DNA of 64,000 nucleotides from Hygrophila difformis (lineage: Eukaryota; Streptophyta; Magnoliopsida; Lamiales; Acanthaceae), in assembly GCA_030278955.1 (NCBI GenBank), contig JAOANR010000014.1:24492068-24556067 (forward strand), read 5' to 3'. A program made the position numbers and the translations under genes. The notes under the pieces were generated by a model that searched no databases, was not told the origin of the DNA, and was given only the letters and a program-made list of their open reading frames with translations. Of this stretch, positions 33,631 through 45,603 are shown piece by piece (positions within the stretch are counted from its first letter, which is position 1; each line of letters opens with the position of its first letter).

Positions 33631-35992
33631 AAAGATAATGATAGCATGAAGATCGGCTCAGCCTAGTGAACGGGATTTTTCGAAAGTTCGTATTTCAATG
33701 TTATCAAATGATCGATATCGCGATTTCATAGTTCGAGTTTTCTCAAGTTCGAAAAATCCTATTCGAGGCAGTTTACGCCTTTCTTAATTAAAAATTCGTC
33801 TTTACACCAAAAATTCTGAAATTTTTACAGTAGTTCGAAAACACACACACGAACAACTTTCATGTTTTAAGTTTTTGGAAATAAGGTTCCGAAGTGAGTC
33901 GAATTTCGAGTTCTTTGCAAAGATAATTTCTATCCCAAAAACTGGTTTCGTCACAGGTTAGTGCAACGCCGATTAAAAATTCATTTCAAAACCAATTGAT
34001 CCGAAATTTTTACAGTAATTACAAAACACGTTAAGGAACAACTTTCATGTTTTAAGAATTTGGAAATAATGAATTCTTGGTACTCAAAAATCGACCACAA
34101 CTCACTGCATACTCGCGGGTTCCGAATAGGTTTTAAAACAGTTCTGAAATTTGGCCATTTTGACATATCAATGATCTCCAAAATTCATGAAATTTTATAC
34201 ACATAATCTAGACATAATTTCCTACAACTTTTGTTTAGAAATGCAAAGTTGAATCATTCTTTAAACGGGTGAAAAATATGCATCAAGTCGGGTCATAAAA
34301 ACTGTCAGGATTCCAGATTTGGCGATTCAACTTTTGATGACTTTTTGGCATATCAAACGTGGTTCAAAAATTATGAAATTTTTCAGGGATAAACTAGACA
34401 CCATCATATACAACTTTTATGTTTTCACCCAAGATTAGTTTTGACCATAAGGGATCGAAAAACGCACAACAAGTTCGACTACGTAATCTGTCCAGTTTAC
34501 CGTTAAATCACAGTCCGCTTCCGAGGGTTTTCGAGTATGCAAACGTTAACGAAAATGCGTGAAATTTTATGGACGCGATGTTTAGACAGTTAGCTACAAC
34601 TTTTGTTTTTACATAAAAGTTTAGTTTTGAAGGATTCAATTAGAAAAATGACAAGGAACTCGAACACGAAAATCTGTCAGTTTTCTTCGGTTTTGAAAAC
34701 AACTCAGAAAATACCAGACGCGTTTTCGGGGGTCAAATGTTGATGAAAACTCTTGAAGTTTTGACACAATCTAGATTATGGTCTTAGGAACAAAGTTCAT
34801 GTTTCGGCCAATCCGTTTTAAACACTCGAAAGGGTCGAACTCGTGAGGTTTCCGAAACTGCGCGGATTGGGGTTTTTAAGTTCCGATTTTTACGTTTTTG
34901 TTTAGATCCATTGATTTGTTCGATTTTAGTCACCCAAAATTGAAACGCAAGGAACCAACTTACAGTGTTAGAGTTTAGGATCGTCACGGGGCTCTCTCGG
35001 GTTGTCTAGGATTGCGACGAGCGGGTGTCTTCCACCGATCTCCTTCTTCTTCGCCCCTGAAGTGAACTCGTAAGAAAGTTTCGATGGTTAGGTTCGAATT
35101 TACTACATTATGGACGAATACAAAACTGTACAACACCTTACCAACGTCCAAGGGGTCTGTCTTCTCCTTCTCAAGTCCTTCTTGTTCGGATTTCGTCGTC
35201 GGAACTTCAAGAACACAAGGGATTTCGGAGTTTTCGACTTTGGGAGGAGTTGGAGAGAATGTGAGGAGAAGAGGGCTGCTCTAGGGTTGTGTTTTTCGAA
35301 TTTTAGGGTTAGGGAGCAGTATAAGGTCGTCCCACATATCCTTCCATAGCCCGGGATTGAGTTTCCATCGTCGGGGGTCGAAAATATGGCAAGAAAATCG
35401 TCGGAACGCATTGTTGCCATTTTCTGGGGAGGTTACGCGGACTTGGCGCGCTCATTGGCTAAACAGCGCGCGGCCTCCGCCAGGACCTCGGTCCGGGCGG
35501 GTCTGTGCGATCCGATCGGGCCTTTTCTCCTCTCTTTCGGACTTCTGTGCTCCTACGTTTTCGGGCTCGATTTTTCGGGTCATTCTCGGATTATAAATTC
35601 TTATCTTAAATTTATCTCGTCTCGAATTAACCTCGTATTCGAAATCTTGAGTCCGTTGCGTTTGAATTCGTCGGCTTCTAATTCGTCGTCTTTTGACTCC
35701 CGTGTAACAATTTATCTAATTAAATTATTTCCGACTTCACCGGTTCCTGGAATTAAAATTCTTTTCTTTCTTGAATTTAGTTCCAATTCTTTTGACTCGA
35801 TTCATGGAATGTCTCCGGGCTTCCTTTCCCTCCTTTATTCCATTTTGAATTTTTGAATCTATCGGCGTTTCATTTTCGAGCAATAATTTATTGTTGTAAA
35901 TTATTTTCTTCTTCTCGGAGATATTTCAACCTTGATTTGATTAAGAACTAAATTTTATTCCTTTGAACGCTGATAAAAATCCCGGGTATTAC

Positions 35993-36162
35993 AGTCTACC
36001 CCCCCTTAAGAATCAACTTCGTCCCCGAAGTTGCGCCCTCACTTTCTTTTGGGCTCAATTTAATATTGGGGTATCTCCATCTACTTTCCTTAAGGATAAA
36101 CGTCTTCCACAAGAAATTAATTCCATTCCTTTGAATGTGAATTAAATTTCTCGGGTGTTACA
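35993..36162 (-). other. Extra 170-bp LTR start containing a buried polypurine tract
   Basis: On the minus strand the LTR starts at TGTAACACCC (36162). After 170 bp it contains AACTTCGGGGACGAAGTTG, a TTAAGGGGGG tract and GTAGAC, then TGTAATACCCGGG at 35992. The same arrangement is the real internal/LTR junction in the element at 875-8092. So this LTR incorporates a former junction. Confidence 0.75.
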
Positions 36163-36438
36163 TCCTCTCCCCCTTAGGAATCAACTTCGTCCTCGAAGTT
36201 GGGCGTTAGCTCCTTGCGAGCTCGGACATTGTTTGGTTGCGTGATAGTATTAATGTGTGTTGTTGTTTGTTATTATTTGACTGAACTCAGAATTGAAATT
36301 TCCAAGTTGCCTACGTACCCCGTGAAGGGATCAAGTCATAACGTAGTTCAAAACAATCTGAATTTGTTTATTTTTGATTGGATACAATTCGTCGAATCGA
36401 ACTCAAAATAAACGCAGTTATCGATGCTTGGAAACTTC
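36163..36438 (-). other. 3' untranslated region and polypurine tract
   Basis: The minus strand carries CCTAAGGGGGAGAGGA directly before the LTR start, preceded by the dyad AACTTCGAGGACGAAGTT. It is homologous to 5342-5582 of the first element. Confidence 0.8.
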
Positions 36439-37500
36439 TTACCGTTGCTTGGGCCGAGTGGTCACGTCCTCTCTCCTGTTTATGTTTTCTATTCGCGTCC
36501 GGCAGTCACGCAGCCGATGGCCTTGTCGACCGCACCGAAGGCATGATCCAGGCGGAGGGCATCCTCTCGCATAGTGTGGTTTACCACACTTTGGACATGG
36601 TGGCACATAGTCACCATGGTTGAAGACTATCCCCTTGTTTCGTCCATTTTCGTTTTGATGTGGTCGGTTCGCGTCTCTACGGAAATGATCCTCATTCCTC
36701 TTGTATCGTCCTTGTGGTTCTTGGTTAATCCCATCTACCGGTTTCCGTTTCAGTCCTTGAACTCGTGCAACCGCTACTGCACGGTCATACACAGCTTGTA
36801 GGTTAGGGTAGTGCTCACCCGTGATCACCTCTCTAATAGATAGGTTCAGTCCTGTCTCGAACTTCTGTGCCTTCTCTACATCAGTTGGCACCAGTCTCGG
36901 CGCGAACCGCACCAACTCCTTGAAACGGTTATAGTATTCTTGGACCGTTTTTCCTCCTTGCCTCAGTGTCAGAAATTCCTTGTACATGGCAGCCTTCGTG
37001 CTCATGGGATAAAAATGATCCCTAAGCAGATACATGAATTTTGACCATGTGTAGGGCTCGTCGTACTCCGCCAGTTTCCCTTGGGTGGCTTGCCACCAAT
37101 CGTCCGCCTCGCCTCCTAAGTAGTATGAGGCTACGTGAACCTTTTCCCCGTCGGGGCATCTTACGGCGTTCAACAGCTTATCGAACGTCCGTATCCATTC
37201 TTCTAGCCGAGCCGGGTCCTCCTCGTCGGCGTAGTGAGGTGGTTGGTAAGGGTTTACCAAGGCTAAATAGTTGACTCGGGTTACCGGTGGTGGTATACCC
37301 GCTTGTGCCCGTTGCACTTCAGCATTTCCTAATATTACGAGAACTTCCTCGACAGTCCTTAGACGCTCATCCATTTTGTTGGGAACATGTGGCACTCGCC
37401 CTCATACGTTCTGAGGGATCTCATTATTGTTCGGTGCGTTGGGGAGGTCAGCGTTAGTGTTGTTTGGTATTTCCTTTCTCGACTTTCCCTTAGGTGCCAT
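36439..37500 (-). pseudogene. gag: Gag of the minus-strand gag-only element, premature stop
   Basis: Homologous over its length to the intact Gag at 4190-5296. The ancestral ATG is at about 37500 (MAPKGKSRKE), but a TGA at 37402-37404 interrupts the frame 33 codons in, where the relative has an Arg codon context. The rest is open from 37395. It has EADDWWQATQG, VQEYYNRFKELVRFAPR, then two cysteine motifs: CPKCGKPHYARGC and the canonical knuckle CLRCGRQGHRLRDC. A C-to-T change at a CGA codon would explain the stop. Translation from the later Met could still give a 318-residue product, so complete loss of function is not certain. Confidence 0.88.
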
Positions 37501-38006
37501 TCTCTGTTATCAACGCACGTGAAAGTAAGCTTCTAATCTAAGGCACGTTAGCGTTCAAGAAAATCTGTAAGATAGGATTGGCAAGAGGTAGTGTATGGAA
37601 GAATGCTAAAGTTAGGTGATCAAATTCTAGGACTAGGGCACAATTAGTCTTAAGCAAGCGCTCCTAAATAAAGGTCATGTCGGATTCTAAGATAAGAGTA
37701 TTATTTAATACTGATAATTCACATAAAAAAATTAGCGCAATTATTCATGGATGTATGCAATGCAATGCAATGTTATCCCAACCCCGAAAAATATTTTCAT
37801 GACTTTAAAAACTTGTTGGAAAAATTTCTATGTATACGATAATATTTTCCATGGGTTTAAAATAAATTTTGCTCCATGGAAATAAAACTTAAAATTTAAA
37901 AATAATAATGATGGTACTTAAAGACTTAAAAATAATATTAATATTTGTTTAAAAATCCTTGGGCCTCTATATTGGCCAAAAATAATAATAATTTAAAAAT
38001 ATTTCC
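37501..38006 (-). other. Non-coding leader of the minus-strand element
   Basis: AT-rich leader between gag and the primer site. It has many AATAATAAT tracts; no gene seen. Confidence 0.7.
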
Positions 38007-38020
38007 GGGCTCTGATACCA
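38007..38020 (-). promoter_or_regulatory. Primer binding site, initiator tRNA-Met (minus strand)
   Basis: Reads TGGTATCAGAGCCC on the minus strand, three bases after the LTR end at 38024. Same primer and spacing as in the 875-8092 element. Confidence 0.93.
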
Positions 38021-38023
38021 CTT

Positions 38024-39324
38024 TGTAACACCCCGGATTTGATAACCCAGGCCGAGGTGTCACCGCCGCACCTCCCTAGCAAGACACGGTTTCTCCGAGC
38101 TTGCTAAAGAGATGCAAGGCTATAGGTGTTGGAAAAAGTCTTAAAAGTAAGTCCGGAATTACTTAAAAATAATAATGTAGTATCATCCATACATGATAAA
38201 AATAAATAGTTGCAGCGGAAATTTAAATATGGGCCGACATGGCCAAAACTCGGGTCAACAAGCCCGTATGCAAGTCATGTAAAATAAATAACTAAATGTC
38301 CAAAGTAATCCCCCGATGCATCATCATGCTCCGTACTCTGTAATGGAAAAATAAACAACAGGTTTTATCAGTATATAAAATACTGAGTAAGTTACTTCCT
38401 AACGTAACGATAAAGGGGTTTTAAAAAGATTATTTAATTAATTTAAAACTTATACTTTTACTCAGGCTTAAATTTAAATATTAAAAATTCGTAATCTTAC
38501 TTGCCGCGGAAAACATGATTTATTTATTCAAGACGAGAACACAAAATTTAGAGACATAATTTAAAAGCGTAATTTAAAAGCGTAATTTAAATGCATAATT
38601 TAGAAACATGGTAAATAGGATTTAAGCATAATTCAACGCTCACACAAGTCTTTTATATTTTTATCCCGTCGACTAAGAAGAGGACACCACACAAGGGAGA
38701 TCACTAACGAGGCAATCTCAATAGTCGTAACCAGATAGCCGGTGAACCGGCGGCCGCAGCCCTATCAGTATTGACTGCCGTTTTGGCAAGCCATGTATAT
38801 CTACCGTCAATTTGACAGGCGTGTATATCAACTGTCATTTGACAGGCCTTTCAAGCGGTTTCACTGCCACTCGGGCAGGCCGTGTATTTCCCACTGCTGA
38901 TTTGGCAGGCCATGTGCACAACTGCCGTTTTGGCATAGTAAGGAGATCACTAACGAGGCAATCTCAATAATCGTAGGACCACTAACGAGGTAGTCCAAAT
39001 AAAGCGCAGCGCGCGAGATCACTAACGAGGCAATCTCAGATAGTAAGGAGACCACTAACGAGGCAGTCTCAAAGATAATGATAGCATGAAGATCGGCTCA
39101 GCCTAGTGAACGGGATTTTTCGAAAGTTCGTATTTCAATGTTATCAAATGATCGATATCGCGATTTCATAGTTCGAGTTTTCTCAAGTTCGAAAAATCCT
39201 ATTCGAGGCAGTTTACGCATTTCTTAATTAAAAATTCGTCTTTATACCAAAAATTCTGAAATTTTTACAGTAGTTCGAAAACACACACACGAACAACTTT
39301 CATGTTTTAAGTTTTTGGAAATAA
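38024..39324 (-). repeat. 5' LTR of the minus-strand gag-only element, part 1
   Basis: Matches 32598-33882 until AATAA at 39320-39324, where the nested element was inserted. It contains the partner hairpin arrays (38697-39070) and one small extra repeat of AAAAGCGTAATTT near 38565-38590. Confidence 0.93.
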
Positions 39325-42300
39325 TGTAACGCCCCGAAAATTCAAATATAATTTTCGCAAGCATTACCCCTGTACTAACTATCCTAAACTAGTGGCCAGC
39401 TAATTTAAAACAGCTAGTACAAGACTGAGTAAACCTAAAGTGATCATCTGATTAATCCAGTTTAATGCGGAAACTAAAACAAATAAAACACATAAGCACA
39501 TAGGAGGTTCCACCATAATAATCAAATAAACATTCCAGCAGCTCATCCAGACTGCAAGCCTCTCAAACAGCATACCAACCTAGTCTCATAGTATCACATA
39601 ACCACGTAAAGATAGACATAAAAGTCCTATCTATGTGATCTCTCAATACCCTCAAACCCAGTCATGCTCCAGTACCTCCAGCAGGATCTATAAAACAGAC
39701 AAAGCAAAGGGGTCAGCACAAGTACTGAGCAAGGGCATGCGTGCAGGGGTTTATAGGGGGATATAATATAATAATAAACAGATAACAAAAGAAGCAGATA
39801 AAACATCACACCGTCCCATACCGGTGCTTCAACCACAAACATACAATTTATGCAAACATCACACCGTCCCATACCGGTGCTTCAACCACAGGCATACAAT
39901 TTATGCACGTGATGCATGGCCTAACATACACCTATCTACCCTATATGCAAATGCAAATGAATATGCCTAGCCGGCAACCTAAACCCGGGCGGTATGAACC
40001 CACGGGTGAGGATATCATCAACTCCAACCCGTTACAGGGTAACATACACCATCCCCGCAGGGACCACAGGCATCACAGCCCAATCACAGGCATAACAGCC
40101 TAATAATCACCCCGCAGGGCCATCGGGACTCAACAACACCGGTAAAGGCTGCCCGATCAGACATTTCCAATATGTCCATCCATCCATAATGCAATACCAT
40201 GCATTATAATAACCAGCCCAAAAGGGTAACAGACATAACAGTCAATAATACACCCCGCAGGGCCATCCAGACTCAACAACACCTGTGAAGATTGCCCGAT
40301 CGATCATAAACGTCATAATAACCCATCGGGTTAATAACCATCAATTTCAATGCAATAACATGCATATGAAAATAACATGATAATCAAGAATTACCTTCGC
40401 AAGGTTCGCCTGTTCCACAATACCATATAAACATCTCGCGTACCTTTCAAAGCTAAGACAGCATCCCGACACAACATAATGAGTGTCATTTCACCACATG
40501 AGTATGAACCTCATGTCCCAACAGGTTGTAACATTATATTCACGACCTCCATGAGTTATATACATATTCCCAAATTTCAGAACACCGCAAGGAAATCATA
40601 ATTCATTCATTAGAGCGAGGAGTTCGACAAGAACACACGAATAGGCATTCATCACCATCTAATAAGCGATATGATAACCCGATAAGCATATCATCATCTA
40701 AATTATCATACCATAAGCTTAAACCCTCATAAATATTGTGAATAATAAACCTGCGAATCAAACGGAAGAAAAATCGAGCAAAAACTCCAATATCATCCAA
40801 AAATCACCCCAACACACACAATAATGCAAGCATAACCCTTGCCTTAAATGAGTGATGATCCACAAGCTTCAATAACAGCTCCCAAGCCTTCCAATCACCA
40901 ACAGTAAGCTACAATGCAAGAATAAATCTCAAAATCCAACAATTTCTCATTTGGACCAAAAATCATGTCCAACGTCGCAGATTACGCCAAATCAGTTTAA
41001 AAATTCATACGACAGGCAAAGGATGTGAAATTTAGACTGTAGGTTGCCAAGACATAGAGGAACAACTTTCATGTTTTGTACTTTTTAAAATAAGGCCTAG
41101 AAACTGTTCAAAATCCAAGTTCTTTATAGAACATGCATTCTGCCGGAAATTCAACAATAGACTTAAACGTTTCAACAGGTGTTAGAAATACTAAAACCCG
41201 TCCAAAAATTCTGAAATTTTAACACAAAGTAGATAACACATATATAAGTATTTTTCATGAAGAAGTAATGTGGGTTTGAGGACTCTAAATCATTCAAAAA
41301 CTCAGATTTCAGAAAATAACATCTCTTAACTTTCAGTAAAAATGGATTTTGACCTTCCGATAAACCAGATCCCATATCTTTTTCATACGACAATTAAAAA
41401 TCACAAAATTTGACAGAGAGATACTTCACACAATTATGAACATCTTTCATGAAGAAATGGTTGAGGGAAAACAACTATAAAGTGGTCAAAAATGCTCTAC
41501 AAGTTCAGACTATGGTGCTGTCCGATTTCCAGCAAAAGTCTTAAGTAAACCAGATTCAATTTGGGATAGCAAATGGAGTCTAAAATTCGTGAAATTTGGA
41601 GGACAAAAACTTTATGATGTTAAGAACATTTTTCATGAAGAAAGGTTTTCGGAATAAGGTCTAGAAAAGGTTCGAAAATACAGATGCAAAAGGTTGCGCA
41701 ACAATAGATCAAAGTTGACAGATTTAACAATTGATTGTTCTAAGTTTATAACTTCTAAATTTCAACCAAACACATCAAAACTTGAAATGGACAGAGATTC
41801 AACTTACATAAGCCTCCTCAATCAAGATCCAAACTCCAATTGAAGATTTACACCTTCATTTCAAGCCGGTCTACAAGAAGTTCATCACACAACACCCATT
41901 TTCGTCACCTCCAAAATACCCATTAAAAATCACTTCTATTTTCATAAAAACAAGGAATATATGGGGGAAAACACTTACCTCAAGTTATAGTATGAATCCC
42001 CCACTTGATTTCGCACTAAAATCCTCAATTTCTCAAGAATTTCAAGATCCCCAATTTGCCTCTTGCATAGTGACGGGAATGGAGAAGAAATTGACAATGA
42101 AATGGGTTTCCTACCCCAAAATCTGATTTGTAGCCTCAAATAATTGCCTCGGGCCGGGCCAAGGGTTGCGGGTCGGGCCTAAAGGTAAGTAATTGGGCTG
42201 GGCTATCAAGTATTGGACCAAATACACCTTAATTCTTCAACTTGAGCACTTGAGCTCTTATTAATTTGTGGGTCTGCTACCCACTTATTCTCTTCCACTT

Positions 42301-42401
42301 CAATATAATAACTCTTCTACAAAATAATATATATTATTTATCTCTATTAATTAAACATAATTAATTAAATTAATTATGCGTTAATTAATCGGGATGTTAC
42401 A
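39325..42401 (-). repeat. 3' LTR of the nested element
   Basis: Begins TGTAACATCC on the minus strand and ends GGGGCGTTACA. It contains two tandem 53-bp units (39801-39906) and dyads further in. The small frames at 39627-39872, 39903-40103, 40603-40800 and 41172-41393 recur in the other LTR and are LTR sequence. Confidence 0.95.
39801..39906. repeat. Two tandem 53-bp units with a CACCG/CGGTG stem
   Basis: Each unit has CACCGTCCCATACCGGTG, a CACCG/CGGTG dyad. Further downstream, ATCGGG and CCCGAT bracket a segment near 40119-40158. The same features recur in the other LTR from about 46080. Confidence 0.75.
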
Positions 42402-42417
42402 ATCTCTCCCCCTTAGG
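42402..42417 (-). other. Polypurine tract of the nested element
   Basis: On the minus strand CCTAAGGGGGAGAGAT precedes the LTR start. A dyad around CATTTCGGGGACGAAATG lies just upstream, the same layout as in the gag-only elements. Confidence 0.9.
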
Positions 42418-42479
42418 ATCATTTCGTCCCCGAAATGCATAATAAATCATATGATCATCAATGAACAATCAAGGGTAGA

Positions 42480-44779
42480 ATGTTACTTCATTATGAAGAA
42501 GTAAAAATCAAAGTCTGGCTACTTCAGTTTCATATGCTCCCCAATTTCTCCAAAATAACATCTTCAGCTCCGTGTCTAGACCACAACACCTTAACCATCA
42601 ACATGGTTTTATCCCTCGGAACCTCATCATTTGTATCAATCACCCCATCTGGAACTCTTCGAACTTAAGACTAGCATCCAATTCAACTTTATCAAGCTGA
42701 ATGATCTTATCTGGATCAGACATAAACTTCCTAAGTTGGGAAGTATGGTATGGAATACATTATGGGTTCGACCCACTTCAGATGGCAAAACAACCTATAA
42801 ACCACTTTACCAACTCTCTCCACAATCTCATATGGTCCAATGTATCTCGGGCTCAACTTGCCCTTCTTACCGAACCAGCATATCCCTCACATAGGCGATA
42901 CCCGTAGTATTACCCTATCACCAACCTCAAACTCCACCTCTCGACGGGCTAAATCAACATAGCTCTTCTGTCTGTCCTGAACCTCTTATATTCGATCCCT
43001 GATGATCTTCACCAACTCGATTGTCTGCTCAATCATCTCAGGACCCACATTCACCTTATCTGTTGGATCATTCCAACATAATGGACTCCTACACTTTCTC
43101 CCATAAAATGCCTCGGAGGGAGCCACTAAATTTCCAAAACATGAACTACCGCTGTCGTCTCCAAATCATGTGTTGGGTAGTTCTACTGATCACCTTCTCG
43201 TTCTGGGCCAACACACCACCCAAACCTCTAGGTGATGCATTTGTGTAAACTTCATACTTACCTGACTCATCAGGTAATATGAATACAGGTGCCTCTGTCA
43301 TTACATTCTTCCAAAGTTCAAACGCCTGCTCACAATCATCATCCCACTGGAATTTAACATCGTTACACAACAATCTCATCCGAGGTCTAGCAATGCTAGA
43401 AAATCCCTCAATAAACCTGCTATAGTAACCAACAAGATCCAAGAAACTTCGGATCTTCCCCACATTTTCGGGACTTGCCATTTAAATACAGCTTTTACCT
43501 TAGCAGGATCAACATACATACCATTACCGGAAACAATGTGCCCCGGAAAAGACACACTCTCCAACCAAAATTCACATTTGGAGAGTTTAGCATACAGCTT
43601 ATGCTCTCACAATGTATTCAAAACTGTTCTCAAGTGACCCGCGTGTGCCTCACGCGTCGGCGAATAAACCATAATATCATCTATGAACACAACCACGCAC
43701 ACGGCCAGCATGGGATGTAATACCCTATACATGAGATCCATGAAGATCGCTAGTGCGTTAGTCAAACCAAAAGACATGACCGGGAATTCAAATGTCCTCA
43801 ACGAGTCCTGAAACTGTCTTAGGCCTATCCGCCTCTGCCACCCTTATCTGATGGTAGCCCAATCTCAAATCAATCTTACTAAAAAAATACTGGCCCCTCT
43901 CAACTAATCAAATAGATCCCCAATCCGAGGTAAAGGATACTTGTTTTTCCCGTGATTCAATTCAATTCTCTGTAATCGATGCACATCTTCATCGACCCAT
44001 CATTTTTCTAAACAAACAAAACAGGAGCTCCTTAAGGCGAGCTACTCGGCTAAATATATATGGTAAGCTCATTCAATAGATCCTTCAACTCCTTCAGTTC
44101 ACAGGAGTCATATGGTAAGGAGCCTTAGAAATATGAGCTGCATCAGGCATCAGCTCAATAGTAAAATCAATCTCCCAAGCAGATGGGAGACCATGAATTT
44201 CGTCGGGAAATACATCCCCGAACTCAGAGACAACAAGGACACTCGAAGCAGCAGGAACCTCTGCTCGAAGATCCCTCATGTGCCACAGGGAAAGAGAACA
44301 ACCCCTGCGCATCAAATCACACAACGCAGCAACAAAAATCATACCAATAACAGGTGGAATCAACGGATGTCGATAAGAAACACAGTTACCCAAAGAATCC
44401 AAGAAGGATATTCGTGGAACACCACAATCAATCACAGCACGATGGCAAACAGCCAATCCATGCCCAATAGCACGTCAAAACCAGCCGGGCTAAAGACCAC
44501 CAGGTCAGCCCTGAATTCGCGGCTCTCGATGCTCAACACAGCATCTTGCATCAAATGATCACTTCGAATATTATCACCCGAAGGTAAAGAAACAAGCATC
44601 TGGTAGGGCGCCAACGGTCCTACTCCATGCTCACGAATGAAATTCAGATTCTTAAAAGAACGAGACTCTAGAGTCAAACACAGTAACCGTAATACAAATT
44701 GCAACATTAATAATTCGCATAACAGGGAAACAAGCTTGCCTCTCAACCAGAGAGTCAAAGAGAAACACTCACGGTACAA
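42480..44779 (-). pseudogene. pol: Gypsy pol relic: protease, reverse transcriptase, RNase H, integrase tail
   Basis: Minus-strand order. The protease region (about 44600-44440) has FSPAGFDVLLGMDWLFA. The start of the reverse transcriptase (about 44330-44094) has SEFGDVFPDEIHGLP. The reverse transcriptase core (43801-43607) has FPVMSFGLTNA and the catalytic box FIDDIMVYS. The RNase H junction (43481-43146) has FLDLVGYYSRFIEGFS and WDDDCEQAF. The integrase C-terminal tail (about 42900-42560) has LSPRYIGPYEIVERVGKV and, in another frame, KVLWSRHGAED. Many stops and frameshifts are present, part of the RNase H and the integrase catalytic core are missing, and no gag is seen. The motifs fit the Tekay/Del side of the plant chromoviruses. 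Confidence 0.87.
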
Positions 44780-44864
44780 GAATTTAAAACACTTACTAAA
44801 ACGTTATCCGATCAACATAACGTTTCCATCACATACAGACAACATACTTGGCAAGTCCTCATAG

Positions 44865-45587
44865 GTCGACCTTGCCCTATATGCTATGACAGTCCCATAT
44901 CGTATGAATCTCGTCGTGCAGAACAGCCACCCGGCCTCGTATACGATGCAAACACCCAACGATTCGAATAACAATCACACGTTCTATTGATTGACCCCAT
45001 AGTCAATCATGTGTCTTGTCACACAATTATTCTGTCTGAATAACCCAACTATACTCTCACTGACATAGATTACAATGGGTTTCCATCGTATTTCATAAAC
45101 CAAATGATATGCTACTGTTAATCTCACCCAAGTTTGTTATCCCACTAGGGAGACTTGCAAGTTGCATCTCACTCTCTGGGGTACTTCAAACCCCTATGGA
45201 TATCACCCACAATATTGCTTTCTATTAGAACACCATTCAAATAGCTCGACTCCCAAGAGCCAACCTTTCGTTTCAGACGTGGGTTGATCTTAATCACAAC
45301 ATTAACAAACAATGTTAGCAGAAATCACCAATCATATACAAAGCAGTATATATAAACGACAAAATTAAATAACCGATCAAAAGTCATTCATAGTCCTCAA
45401 TGACTGTGAGATAACAAGGATCCTGACTGGAGTACCATGGTTTCCTCACAGTTCCCCAACTGTGAATTAACCTGGTGTCCGTAGAAATAATCAGATATAG
45501 TAAAAATGCAATTCTATGCTATATGTACCCCACACACAGCTCACCACCTATGTCTACACAAGTTTTAATAAGATAAAAGAGCACACA
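44865..45587 (-). other. Internal region of the nested element without recognisable gene
   Basis: About 720 bp between the protease relic and the primer site, where gag would be expected. Nothing gag-like can be read in any frame. Confidence 0.6.
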
Positions 45588-45600
45588 GGCTCTGATACCA
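45588..45600 (-). promoter_or_regulatory. Primer binding site, initiator tRNA-Met (nested element)
   Basis: TGGTATCAGAGCC on the minus strand, three bases from the LTR end at 45604. Confidence 0.93.
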
Positions 45601-45603
45601 CTC

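Larger units (their letters stand above)
32598..36162 (-). repeat. 3' LTR of the minus-strand gag-only element
   Basis: A 3565-bp LTR. It contains two hairpin arrays (33257-33630 and 33335-33495) and, at 35993-36010, a former polypurine tract and LTR boundary now internal to the LTR. Small frames inside it (for example 35103-35420) recur in the partner LTR and show no domain. Confidence 0.93.

Noticed and set aside
39627..41393. Four small frames repeated at 45906-47672
   Set aside because: They are in the LTRs of the nested element and identical because the LTRs are young copies.
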